In this document: one piece after another, positions 1 to 6,922 of the stretch | Position numbering within the stretch: the stretch's first letter is position 1 | Layout: the number at the start of each line of letters is the position of its first letter | Origin: Bacteroidota bacterium | GTDB lineage: Bacteria > Bacteroidota > Bacteroidia > Chitinophagales > Chitinophagaceae | Reading direction: 5' to 3' | DNA length: 12,978 nucleotides | NCBI GenBank assembly: GCA_023411775.1 | Contig: JAEYOL010000275.1 | Coordinates: 1 to 12,978, forward strand | The notes under the pieces: model-generated | The model's database searches: none | Told to the model about the DNA's origin: nothing | What the model saw: the letters and a program-made list of their open reading frames with translations, nothing else | Position numbers and translations under genes: made by a program

Positions 1-410
1 TCAGTTGCAAAAACAAGTTCCCAGGGTTCTGTATCAAAGGCGGCCGGGATCTTCCAGTTTGCGAAATCCATGACAAAACCTTTAGGGAAGAAAAGCGAGA
101 ACGGTCCACCTTCAGGACCAAGCCAGATCCTGTTTTCACCACCATATGCATTCATGTGCGGGTCGGGTGGGGCGTTAAACACATCATAATTGATCCAGCC
201 ATGGCTCAACCCGTCGCCAGTGGTCGAAGTAAAAACCTTTGCCTGGTATTTTGGAGAGACGATTAGTTCTGCATCTCCACGGGAGAGAACGATAACACTA
301 TCGTGTTTTTTTAAAAAGTCAAGGTCTTTTTGGAAAGCTGTATCATCCTTACAGGATGAAAAAATAATGGTAAAAGAAGCAATAGTAAAAGAAAGCCGGA
401 ACTTAATCAT
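1..410 (-). CDS. Lipoprotein of DUF6786-like type, 5' part only
   Basis: The leftward frame opens at an ATG (408-410) and stays open to the window edge: 136 complete codons, with the C-terminal part missing. The first 20 or so residues form a lipoprotein signal peptide (MIKFRLSFTIASFTIIFSSC), with the lipidated Cys in FSSC. The Cys is followed by KDD, which resembles the K-(D/E)2 lipoprotein export signal known from Bacteroidota, so surface exposure is plausible (inference). Later segments include NAYGGENRIWLGPEGGPFSLFF and a DFANWKIP stretch. From memory this pattern resembles the uncharacterised Bacteroidota family DUF6786, which could not be checked here. The function is unknown. Aromatic and Gly-rich strands would fit a carbohydrate-binding or galactose-mutarotase-like beta fold, but that is speculation. 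No good promoter was found directly upstream. Three short palindromes lie 66-100 bases upstream of the start. Confidence 0.8.
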   Translation of the reverse strand, partial: MIKFRLSFTIASFTIIFSSCKDDTAFQKDLDFLKKHDSVIVLSRGDAELIVSPKYQAKVFTSTTGDGLSHGWINYDVFNAPPDPHMNAYGGENRIWLGPEGGPFSLFFPKGFVMDFANWKIPAAFDTEPWELVFAT

Positions 411-475
411 ATTCAGTAGTTCAGGGTAAAATTAAAAATTTGTCCGCAGAATAATTGATCCGTGTTTAAGACTGA

Positions 476-510
476 CGACATGTCGAACAACCTGATCAGG
501 AACCTGGGTT
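476..510. repeat. Cluster of three short palindromes upstream of the DUF6786-like gene
   Basis: Two perfect 10-bp palindromes, CGACATGTCG (476-485) and CCTGATCAGG (491-500), are followed directly by AACC-TG-GGTT (501-510). They lie 66-100 bases upstream of the leftward lipoprotein start. They could be operator sites, but each is short enough to occur by chance. Confidence 0.3.
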
Positions 511-633
511 AGGTAAACCACCCCAATTCTTCAAAAAAAAGGTAATGTAAACCCGAAATGGAATTCCGTCCCGGAGATGTTGATCAATACTTTTAATAAG
601 GGTGCCCCAGGTATAAGGAGCAAGACAGTTATT

Positions 634-660
634 AAAAAAAGCCACCGCTTTCGCTGTGGC
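634..660 (-). terminator. Intrinsic terminator, leftward
   Basis: Read leftward, the arms GCCACAGC and GCGGTGGC form an 8-bp stem with one A-G mismatch, closed by a GAAA (GNRA) tetraloop, followed by seven T (634-640 on the plus strand is seven A). This is a textbook rho-independent terminator. It lies 217 bases past the cytochrome stop and about 125 bases past the leftward promoter at 786-816. It therefore ends either a long cytochrome mRNA or a short separate transcript. Confidence 0.75.
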
Positions 661-780
661 TTCTTAGAATTTTACTGGACGGTAAAATAGGAGTCGACCG
701 GATTTGGATTTTAAAGTGGTTTTTTCGGATTTTGGATCGATTCTTCAGGATGATATTGGATAGGGTTTCAATCAACGTCC
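634..780 (-). ncRNA. Candidate small RNA unit (promoter to terminator, about 145 nt)
   Basis: A leftward promoter of the Bacteroidota type sits just upstream (786-816), and an intrinsic terminator closes the unit at 634. Just before the terminator is a perfect 7-bp hairpin, ATTTTAC/GTAAAAT with a 6-nt loop (669-688). The 5' GGACG could pair with CGTCC in that loop region. The predicted RNA contains no ATG-started frame of any length. A frame of about 47 codons from a TTG runs into the terminator hairpin, so a tiny protein cannot be excluded. The transcript start (about 778-781) is inferred from the -7 position. No known RNA family is recognised. Confidence 0.3.
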
Positions 781-785
781 TGATA

Positions 786-816
786 CAAACATAAAACCTT
801 AAAATTGGCACCGCAA
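786..816 (-). promoter_or_regulatory. Bacteroidota-type promoter, leftward
   Basis: Read leftward, TTG (814-816) is followed after 20 bases by TATGTTTG (786-793). This matches the known Bacteroidota sigma-ABfr pattern of TTG/TTTG at -33 and TAnnTTTG at -7, with 19-21 bases between. It lies 61 bases beyond the cytochrome stop codon, so it is not that gene's own promoter. The next leftward protein gene starts only at 410, past a terminator. Confidence 0.5.
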
Positions 817-876
817 TAGAAAATTCACCTGATCTTTTATGAAAATTTACGATTCGGAACTACCTATGTGCCTGGA

Positions 877-1338
877 TTACAAAGTCTTCAGGGAAAGGAT
901 ATACTTCACCATCAATTCCGCATCCTCGACAGATAAATGTGGGTGCGGGTCCATAACCGGCCGGCCCCAGGTGCCATAGCCACCATGAATGATCTTTTGC
1001 GCGAGCATTTTAATAAAGACTTCGTTAGCCGGGTATTTTTCAGCGATATCTTCAAAAGCCGGGCCTTTGGCTCTTTTCTCCCTGGTATGACATTGTTTGC
1101 AATCCGAATACGCGATCAATACTTCGCCGCGACGTGCTTCATTGGCTGGTATACTATCACTACGGCCTTCTATTTTTTTTATGTAATCAACTTGCTTGCG
1201 TGTCGGTTCGAGGTTTTTGTCCGAGTCACCACAGCTTAAAATCAATAATGCAGTGCACAGGATGATCCATCCGCGGTTGGCTGGAAATAATTTTAGCCGT
1301 GTACTTCCGATTTTAAGTATAGCATGCCTACTCAACAT
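877..1338 (-). CDS. Small c-type cytochrome lipoprotein
   Basis: Electron-carrier protein of the cytochrome c class I (c551/c552-like) family, probably anchored by lipid on the periplasmic side of a membrane. The ATG at 1336-1338 gives 153 residues. An in-frame TTG at 1350 would add four residues and is less likely. The N-terminus is basic, then hydrophobic, ending in LILSCGDSD with a lipobox Cys; the n-region is unusually long. The haem-binding motif CKQCH lies in the middle, and a typical axial Met occurs in RPVMDPHPHLS. The protein ends with the helix DAELMVKYILSL, usual for this family. It stands alone, with no oxidase or dehydrogenase gene beside it, so the redox partner is unknown. Transcription diverges from the ZU5 lipoprotein gene. 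The fold call is firm and the partner is open. Confidence 0.88.
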   Translation of the reverse strand: MLSRHAILKIGSTRLKLFPANRGWIILCTALLILSCGDSDKNLEPTRKQVDYIKKIEGRSDSIPANEARRGEVLIAYSDCKQCHTREKRAKGPAFEDIAEKYPANEVFIKMLAQKIIHGGYGTWGRPVMDPHPHLSVEDAELMVKYILSLKTL

Positions 1339-1528
1339 TGTAACTGGCAATATAGTGGTTTAGGGGTGAAAAATAAATGATATGCATTAGCATCGTATAA
1401 AACTATCAGACACCGCTACTAATAGTATATATCTATTTTCAATTCATCACCTACTATCTGCATCTCATGTAATATGCTATGAACTTCTCTACATGCAGCT
1501 AATATTTTCGTTTCGTTAAACCTTAATC

Positions 1529-3286
1529 ATGAAGAAAAAATTTATCCTGGCAATACTCGCCGGCTTTTTGTTGGCGAGCGGTTGCCGCAAAGACACAAAA
1601 GATGTTTCCGGGTCAACGGGGGAGTCCGCGGAAACAAAAACGCCCGTTGGTACACCCAAGGGTGCGATTGTTAGCAAATCAATTGGTACCAATGGCGGCG
1701 AGCTGTCAACTGCCGATGGCCGTATTAAGATCATCATTCCAGCCGGTGCAGTCGATGCACCCAAAGAGATCAGCGTCCAGGCTTTGACCAATGAATTACC
1801 CGAAGGTATTGGTGATGCCTATCGCCTTGCCCCGCATGGATCACAATTTGCCAAACCCGTTACCATCATTTTTAAATACGATCCAGCCGATACTGCTGAC
1901 AGCCGGCCAGAATTTCTCGATATCGCTTTCCAGGATGATCAGGGTACCTGGCAGATGATGACGAACACCGTTTTAAACAAAGCGCAAAAAACCTTATCCG
2001 TAACTACTACCCATTTTAGTGACTGGGGTTACTTAAAGAGTATTAAACTCACGCCATCTTCTGCAACAGTAGAGCAGGGAAGTTTTCATGAGTTAAAGCT
2101 CACCACCAATTTTCCCAGGGTAGATCCTGATGATCAGACACCTGGTAGCTATACGATTCCGGTATTGAAGAAGACCAGGAAACTTCGCCCCGATGAAGTA
2201 AAGCGTTGGAGTTATGCAGGTGGAGGAAAACTGGAAGGTGATGGCCCGTCGGCTTTTTATACTGCGCCGGATCATGAGCCGGGCGTAAACCCCGAAGCTA
2301 TTGCAGCATATATTAAAATGCATCGCAAGGGGGAGTTCATGTTGATATCAAATATTACCGTCCTGGGCGACAAGAATGTTGCGTACCTGCACGTTGATGA
2401 AGACTTCTTAAGATTGGATAATGCCGGTAGCTGCAGATTGTATATGTATGGATCCTTCGGCAATGATCCGGGTGCGGGCAAACGGTCAGTGAAAATAAAT
2501 GGTGTGACGATAGAGGTTGATCTGTGGTCGCCCGGCATCATCCGTTGTAAGATCGACCAGGACATATCAGGCGCGATAGAGATAAGTTCCAACGGGAAAG
2601 TGATTGCGCGTTCCGTGCTTCGCAAATTCACAGGAAAATTTTTATACGAACGTTACCACGGCGGCGTACTCAATGCCGGGAGCAGCAATGCCCTAAAGGA
2701 AACGGCTGAGTTTAAGTTGGTGTATCGGGGTTTTGGTGCGCCCTGCCCGGAGAATGTAGATCCTGTGTTCCTGTTCCTTGGGGGCGCTCTTGCTGCAGGT
2801 AGCGAAGTAAAATATACATTAAAGGGTAGTGCAACTGTTACTACACCAGTTGTTAACGGTTGCGTGCAGAGTACCAGTGTGAGTCTGCCGGCAACAACGG
2901 GTTTTTATTTCCTGGAACCACAGTCCCTCGCTGGACTAACAGGTTTTAATGCCGAAGCAAAGGATGAAGCAGGTGGTATCGAAGTGAAGATATGGTACGC
3001 GCTGCAGGATATTATTACAGGCGTGCGTGTTCAGAGAACCAATTCATGCGGCTCTGCCTCATTAGATCCCCCCAAATCGCTTGGCGTATCCCTGCAAGGA
3101 TTTATGCATGAGCCGATAAAGCTTGAATTTTGGGGAACCGACGAGTTAAAGCTGCGCGGTACCAACCAGTTGAAAACCGGCCGCATGTCATCCGGTATAT
3201 TGATTGAAGCATGGGATAATACCGTGCCACCCAGTCACTACGAGACGGACGGGTTAATGCCGGCTGTGTTTAGCGATCTTCCATAG
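1529..3286 (+). CDS. ZU5-domain lipoprotein with Ig-like modules
   Basis: 585 residues starting at ATG 1529. The signal peptide MKKKFILAILAGFLLASGC has its lipidated Cys at 19. After a low-complexity linker (about 20-48), residues 50-168 carry a ZU5-like module: GGELSTADGRIKIIIPAGAV, then a strand-rich part ending near HFSDWGYL. ZU5 domains occur in ankyrins and in many Bacteroidota lipoproteins, generally as beta-sandwich interaction modules. Residues about 172-280 look Ig-like, with the frequent pattern W-x-GGG-x-L and a YTAP motif. Residues about 303-365 resemble an IPT/TIG fold. The last 200 residues are strand-rich with several Cys and are not recognised. No catalytic motif is seen, so a surface scaffold or binding role is inferred. 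The next gene on the same strand is a T9SS cargo, 156 bases downstream. Confidence 0.8.
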   Translation: MKKKFILAILAGFLLASGCRKDTKDVSGSTGESAETKTPVGTPKGAIVSKSIGTNGGELSTADGRIKIIIPAGAVDAPKEISVQALTNELPEGIGDAYRLAPHGSQFAKPVTIIFKYDPADTADSRPEFLDIAFQDDQGTWQMMTNTVLNKAQKTLSVTTTHFSDWGYLKSIKLTPSSATVEQGSFHELKLTTNFPRVDPDDQTPGSYTIPVLKKTRKLRPDEVKRWSYAGGGKLEGDGPSAFYTAPDHEPGVNPEAIAAYIKMHRKGEFMLISNITVLGDKNVAYLHVDEDFLRLDNAGSCRLYMYGSFGNDPGAGKRSVKINGVTIEVDLWSPGIIRCKIDQDISGAIEISSNGKVIARSVLRKFTGKFLYERYHGGVLNAGSSNALKETAEFKLVYRGFGAPCPENVDPVFLFLGGALAAGSEVKYTLKGSATVTTPVVNGCVQSTSVSLPATTGFYFLEPQSLAGLTGFNAEAKDEAGGIEVKIWYALQDIITGVRVQRTNSCGSASLDPPKSLGVSLQGFMHEPIKLEFWGTDELKLRGTNQLKTGRMSSGILIEAWDNTVPPSHYETDGLMPAVFSDLP

Positions 3287-3345
3287 CAGAAGGGCTGCGG
3301 TTTAGCCGGCAGGGGGCTTCCATTTTTCGGTTTTGATTTCTATCT

Positions 3346-3406
3346 TGTTGCGGCTTTCGCCATGCTGTTGATCAATTACAAGGCAGTGTTAGCGAAAGCC
3401 GCAACA
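3346..3406. repeat. Perfect 15-bp inverted repeat with 31-base spacer
   Basis: The arms TGTTGCGGCTTTCGC (3346-3360) and GCGAAAGCCGCAACA (3392-3406) are exact reverse complements. The spacer is 31 bases and contains the palindrome TTGATCAA. No T-run follows on either strand, so it is not a standard intrinsic terminator. It lies 60 bases after the ZU5 lipoprotein stop and 37 bases before the next start. It could be a stem-loop in the mRNA (stabiliser or attenuator), or the ends of a tiny mobile or palindromic element. No target-site duplication is evident at the borders. Confidence 0.75.
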
Positions 3407-3442
3407 GATACTTAATACCTTCCTGTTTATTCTGAAAATCAA

Positions 3443-6400
3443 ATGCCGTACTGCTCGTGGATATCACTTAGATCACTGGTTACGGCTATCCTGATTATTT
3501 ATTGTAACGGAGCCTATGCTCAATCAGCGCCCAGTGTGGAATGGCAACGATGCCTTGGCTCTGGTTACGGAGAGTACACGCGCAGTATCCAGCCTACATC
3601 CGATGGTGGATTTATTGTTGCGGGCTTTAGCCAGGGAGATGATACTGGTGATGTAATGGGCCATCATGGCAACGCAACGGTACCAGATATATGGGTGATT
3701 AAAATGGATAGGCTGGGAAAGATTGAATGGCAAAGATCCCTGGGCGGTAACCAGTCGGATGAAGGCGGTTATATTTTACCAACACCCGACGGTGGTTATA
3801 TACTGGCTGGTTCATCTGCTTCAACTGATTGTAATATCACGGGTAATCATGGTGGGTTTGATTTCTGGCTGGTTAAACTTAATAATCTCGGTGGCATTGA
3901 ATGGCAACGCATGTACGGAGGAAGCAGTATCGATGATGCTTCCTGCATTGCACCAGCTGCTGATGGTGGATATTTTATTGGAGGCCTTACCCGGTCAGAG
4001 AATGGAGATGTGACCGGTCATCACGGCAACGTGGATGCCTGGGTTATTAAAGTAGGAAGTACAGGAAACCTTATCTGGCAAAAAGCTTTAGGTGGAAGTA
4101 GTTTTGAAGAAATAAAATCTATTCACGCTACTCCCGATGGTGGATGCATCGCAGGTGGTTTTACAAGTTCGGATGATGGTGATTTAACAGGCTCACATGG
4201 TTCAAATGATCTCTGGCTGATAAAGCTGGATAATAATGGCAGCATACAATGGCAGAAAACCTTGGGCGGTTCCATGACCGACCTGGGTGGTTATGTACAA
4301 TTAACAGATGATGGTGGTTATGTTGTAGCTGGACATTCCAATTCATCAGATGGGGACCTGACAGGTAACCGCAATTCTTTTGATGCCTGGGTGGTAAGGC
4401 TGGATGCGGCAGGGAATATCGTATGGCAAAATACCTATGGAGGAACCGGCAATGAGTCGCTCTACTATATAGACAAAACCCCGGATGGCGGATTTGTTTT
4501 TACAGGCAGTACAGTATTCATTGCTGATGGCCATATAAAATGTAATGCGGGACAATTTGACCTGCTGCTCATGAAGATCGATGCCAATGGTGAGTTGACA
4601 TGGCAAAAAACTATGGGTGGTGGTAACATCGATGAAGGATTTTTTGTGCGGGCTTTGGACCAGGAAAATTATATTGTATCAGGCCATACCAGCTCCCCGG
4701 AAATACCCGGTTTTCATACGCCGATAAATATGAATGGCGACAGATCTGATTACTGGATCATTAAACTATCCTCAACGGTTTCCGCTCCAATAGTTAGAAT
4801 AGATCCCTCATCAGCTACGATTTGTGCCGGAAGCACCGCCACACTTACAGCTTCCGTATTATATGGTGGTGTAAGCCCGGTGTATAAATGGACAAAGAAT
4901 GGATCGCCTGTTGGTACCAACAGTCCAAATTACACGGACCAGCAATTGTTGGAGAATGACGTTATCAGGTGCACAGTTAGCCTTGGAAGTATTTGCGAAA
5001 GCCCCGGCCCTCCCGGTAGTGACGAAGTGACTATAAAATACAAAACCAACACTGTACAACCTGTTATCACCATTGAAGCCGATCATACCTTTAGTTGTGA
5101 CTGTACCGAGATTACATTTAAAGCAAATATTTCAAATGCGGGCGCTTCGCCTGTTTATCAATGGAAGGTTAATGGAAATAACGCAGGTAATAACTCGCCT
5201 GTGTTTATTAGCAACCGGCTGAAAGAAGGCGACCTGGTGACCTGTGGGTATTCCGATAATAATCTTTGCGGCCTGGATGAAACGATTGTTTCAAATTCGA
5301 TTCGGATTGACAATGGAAGCGGGTTGATTCCTTTGGTTAATATTATAACAACTGCCGATACTACTTGTAAAGACGAGCTGGTTACATTCACTGCCGAAGT
5401 GGTGAACGCAGGTCCCTATCCCATTTATCAATGGCAAATAAATAACGCAAACGTCGGAACCAATGGTCCTGTTTTTACGAGCACCACATTATCTGATGGT
5501 GATATCGTCAGCTGTACTATCCAGACGGATCCGATGTTTGCCTGCGCGATCTTCAGAACCGCTCAATCCAACAAGATTGAAATGCATATTGCAGGGGCAG
5601 AAAATCCTTCCGTGACGATTACTGCCAGTGCAGAGACAATTTGTGCGGGTCAGTCTGTTAGTTTTACCGCCACCGCCAGCAATGCCGGTTCCAATCCTTT
5701 TTACCAATGGCAGGTCAACGGTGTCAATACCGGTGGTAATGAAAAAGTATTTACAAGCGCAGTTCTGTCGGACGGTGATATCATTAATTGCAGAATTACA
5801 GCGGACCCCTCTCTTGAATGTATTTCCGATACTGAAGTGGTTTCGGATGATATCGTTATGACGGTGATCAATGCGTTACCACCCTCGGTAACTATCACGG
5901 CAGACAGGAATGAAATATGTCTCGGCGAAACTATCAGGGTTACAGCCGTTGCGCAACATGCCGGTTCTACACCTGATTTTCAGTGGATATTAAACAATGC
6001 TGTCCTGCAAGAACAATCATCTGTATACAGCAGCAACGATCTAAAAAATGGCGACCAGTTGATTTGCCGACTGATACCTGGCGCAGGTGCGTGTTCTGCT
6101 ATTCCGGATACCTCCGAAATATTTACACCTATAGTAAAAGATACGCCTGTCGTTTATATTTCACCTGTCGATACTACCGTCGCGCCCGGAACTCAGGTGA
6201 GTTTCCATGCCACCACGGCTGCATCGGTCTCTTCCATACAGTGGAGTCCTGCTGATAAGTTGATAAACCCACAGAGCCTGTCGCCGCAAACGGTCGGGCT
6301 GGATGAAAGTACCGGATTTGAATTGACAGTAACCAATGGCCAGGGCTGCTCATCTACATCAACAACCCTGGTAAAAATTTTCACTCACCTGTTTATGCCC

Positions 6401-6655
6401 ACTGCATTTACTCCAAATAATGATGGAATCAATGATATTTATAGGATCCCACCGGCCACAACTTTGACGCTCAAAGAATTTTCCATCTATGATCGGTGGG
6501 GTACAAAACTGTTTTCGACCAGGGATGTTCAGGCCGGATGGGACGGGACATTTAATGGGAAAAGACAGAATTCGGGAGTGTATGTCTATTACCTGAAGTC
6601 GGTCATCAATAACAAAGAAATATCATTGAAAGGTAGTTTCCATTTGGTGCGTTAA
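3443..6655 (+). CDS. Secreted T9SS type B cargo: propeller, Ig repeats, CHU_C
   Basis: 1070 residues. The signal peptide ends at about residue 26 (NGAYA, then QSAP). Residues 32-444 hold seven tandem repeats of 58-62 residues, each starting with a WQ(K/R/N) motif and LGG or YGG, then DGGY-I-AG, GD-TG-HG and a D-W-IKL strand. Seven copies suggest a seven-bladed beta-propeller (inference). Residues 445-901 are five Ig-like repeats of 90-92 residues, most with the core pattern YQWQ-NG, LSDGD and paired Cys. Residues 902-983 look PKD-like. Residues 984-1070 are the gliding-motility-associated (type B) sorting domain: FMPTAFTPNNDGINDIY, YDRWGTKLF, GWDGTFNGK, SGVYVYYLK. Such proteins cross the outer membrane by T9SS and stay attached or are released. 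No enzyme motif is visible, so a binding or adhesin role is likely. T9SS machinery genes are not in the window. Confidence 0.9.
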   Translation: MPYCSWISLRSLVTAILIIYCNGAYAQSAPSVEWQRCLGSGYGEYTRSIQPTSDGGFIVAGFSQGDDTGDVMGHHGNATVPDIWVIKMDRLGKIEWQRSLGGNQSDEGGYILPTPDGGYILAGSSASTDCNITGNHGGFDFWLVKLNNLGGIEWQRMYGGSSIDDASCIAPAADGGYFIGGLTRSENGDVTGHHGNVDAWVIKVGSTGNLIWQKALGGSSFEEIKSIHATPDGGCIAGGFTSSDDGDLTGSHGSNDLWLIKLDNNGSIQWQKTLGGSMTDLGGYVQLTDDGGYVVAGHSNSSDGDLTGNRNSFDAWVVRLDAAGNIVWQNTYGGTGNESLYYIDKTPDGGFVFTGSTVFIADGHIKCNAGQFDLLLMKIDANGELTWQKTMGGGNIDEGFFVRALDQENYIVSGHTSSPEIPGFHTPINMNGDRSDYWIIKLSSTVSAPIVRIDPSSATICAGSTATLTASVLYGGVSPVYKWTKNGSPVGTNSPNYTDQQLLENDVIRCTVSLGSICESPGPPGSDEVTIKYKTNTVQPVITIEADHTFSCDCTEITFKANISNAGASPVYQWKVNGNNAGNNSPVFISNRLKEGDLVTCGYSDNNLCGLDETIVSNSIRIDNGSGLIPLVNIITTADTTCKDELVTFTAEVVNAGPYPIYQWQINNANVGTNGPVFTSTTLSDGDIVSCTIQTDPMFACAIFRTAQSNKIEMHIAGAENPSVTITASAETICAGQSVSFTATASNAGSNPFYQWQVNGVNTGGNEKVFTSAVLSDGDIINCRITADPSLECISDTEVVSDDIVMTVINALPPSVTITADRNEICLGETIRVTAVAQHAGSTPDFQWILNNAVLQEQSSVYSSNDLKNGDQLICRLIPGAGACSAIPDTSEIFTPIVKDTPVVYISPVDTTVAPGTQVSFHATTAASVSSIQWSPADKLINPQSLSPQTVGLDESTGFELTVTNGQGCSSTSTTLVKIFTHLFMPTAFTPNNDGINDIYRIPPATTLTLKEFSIYDRWGTKLFSTRDVQAGWDGTFNGKRQNSGVYVYYLKSVINNKEISLKGSFHLVR
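3536..4774 (+). repeat. Seven tandem coding repeats (about 174 bp each)
   Basis: The repeat units begin at residues 32, 94, 152, 210, 268, 326 and 385 of the secreted protein; the four middle units are each exactly 58 residues. The DNA copies are diverged (for example variants of ATTGAATGGCAA and GATGGTGG), so the array is old and not a fresh expansion. The last two units are the most degenerate: unit 6 loses the GD-TG-HG motif, and unit 7 has a longer loop. Confidence 0.85.
4775..6145 (+). repeat. Five tandem Ig-like coding repeats (about 275 bp each)
   Basis: The units begin at residues 445, 537, 628, 720 and 812 of the secreted protein. Each contains a Cys in an early strand, a YQW-like core Trp, a short NG/NN turn, and an LSDGD or LKNGD segment followed by a strand with Cys. 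Units 3 and 4 are the closest to each other. The paired Cys could form disulfides outside the cell. Confidence 0.8.
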
Positions 6656-6825
6656 CAGGAGATCACTTGTCACAATTCGCAGGTTTGATTACTCTGGTAA
6701 GTTCAAAGTTCATTTCATGCCGCTTTTGTGTTAGTACGTGCAGGTTTGTATATGATTTGCTTTGATTATTTCCAATGATTATTATTTTTAATTAAAAGAG
6801 TTCATAGGATAAGGTTTATGGTTAG

Positions 6826-6853
6826 ATCCCTGGCAATAGCCGGGGATTTTTTT
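6826..6853 (+). terminator. Intrinsic terminator, rightward
   Basis: The arms ATCCCTGGC (6826-6834) and GCCGGGGAT (6839-6847) form a 9-bp stem with a single wobble pair and an AATA loop, followed by a run of seven T (6847-6853). It lies 170 bases after the T9SS cargo stop and 70 bases before the ABC ATPase start, so it separates the two transcription units. Confidence 0.85.
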
Positions 6854-6888
6854 GAACCGTACATCACACTTCGGACGAAGCGGGTAGA

Positions 6889-6905
6889 TAATTTGAATTA
6901 AATTA
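6889..6905. promoter_or_regulatory. AT-rich palindrome upstream of the ABC operon
   Basis: TAATTT and AAATTA flank a 5-base centre, 18 bases before the ATPase start and 36 bases after the terminator. A hairpin-like CTTC-GGAC-GAAG sits at 6869-6880. No clean TAnnTTTG promoter was found in the gap. The palindrome might be an operator, but AT-rich palindromes arise easily by chance. Confidence 0.25.
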
Positions 6906-6922
6906 CGCCATACTAATAGAAG

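Larger units (their letters stand above)
411..876. other. Gene-free stretch between two leftward genes
   Basis: No convincing protein gene lies here on either strand. The part next to the left gene holds three consecutive short palindromes: CGACATGTCG (476-485), CCTGATCAGG (491-500) and AACCTGGGTT (501-510, imperfect centre). The right part holds a leftward promoter (786-816), an imperfect direct repeat (CGGATTTGGAT at 699-709 and CGGATTTTGGAT at 726-737), a 7-bp hairpin (669-688) and a leftward terminator (634-660). A leftward frame at about 531-668 is open but has no ATG and reads through the terminator, so I do not call it a gene. Confidence 0.7.

Noticed and set aside
531..668. Leftward open frame of about 43 codons with a hydrophobic stretch, ending FHFGFTLPFF
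   Set aside because: It has no ATG, begins just after a stop, and runs across the terminator hairpin and its T-run. The end resembles an outer-membrane barrel terminus only loosely.
937..1239. Rightward frame of 100 codons over the cytochrome gene
   Set aside because: Antisense to a gene with an intact haem motif; low-plausibility protein.
1339..1350. TTG at 1350 as the cytochrome start
   Set aside because: An ATG four codons later gives a shorter, more normal signal-peptide n-region. TTG starts are less common, though this one is not excluded.
1351..1528. Promoters in the divergent gap between the cytochrome and ZU5 genes
   Set aside because: Near matches exist (TAGTTTTA leftward, TATTTTCG rightward), but none has a matching TTG at the right distance.
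2272..2631. Leftward frame of 119 codons inside the ZU5 lipoprotein gene
   Set aside because: Shadow of the real coding frame, with no signal, motif or regulatory site of its own.
3536..4774. Regularly spaced repeats that could suggest a CRISPR-like or tandem DNA array
   Set aside because: The period is about 174 bp in frame, the copies are diverged at the DNA level, and they encode clear protein repeats.
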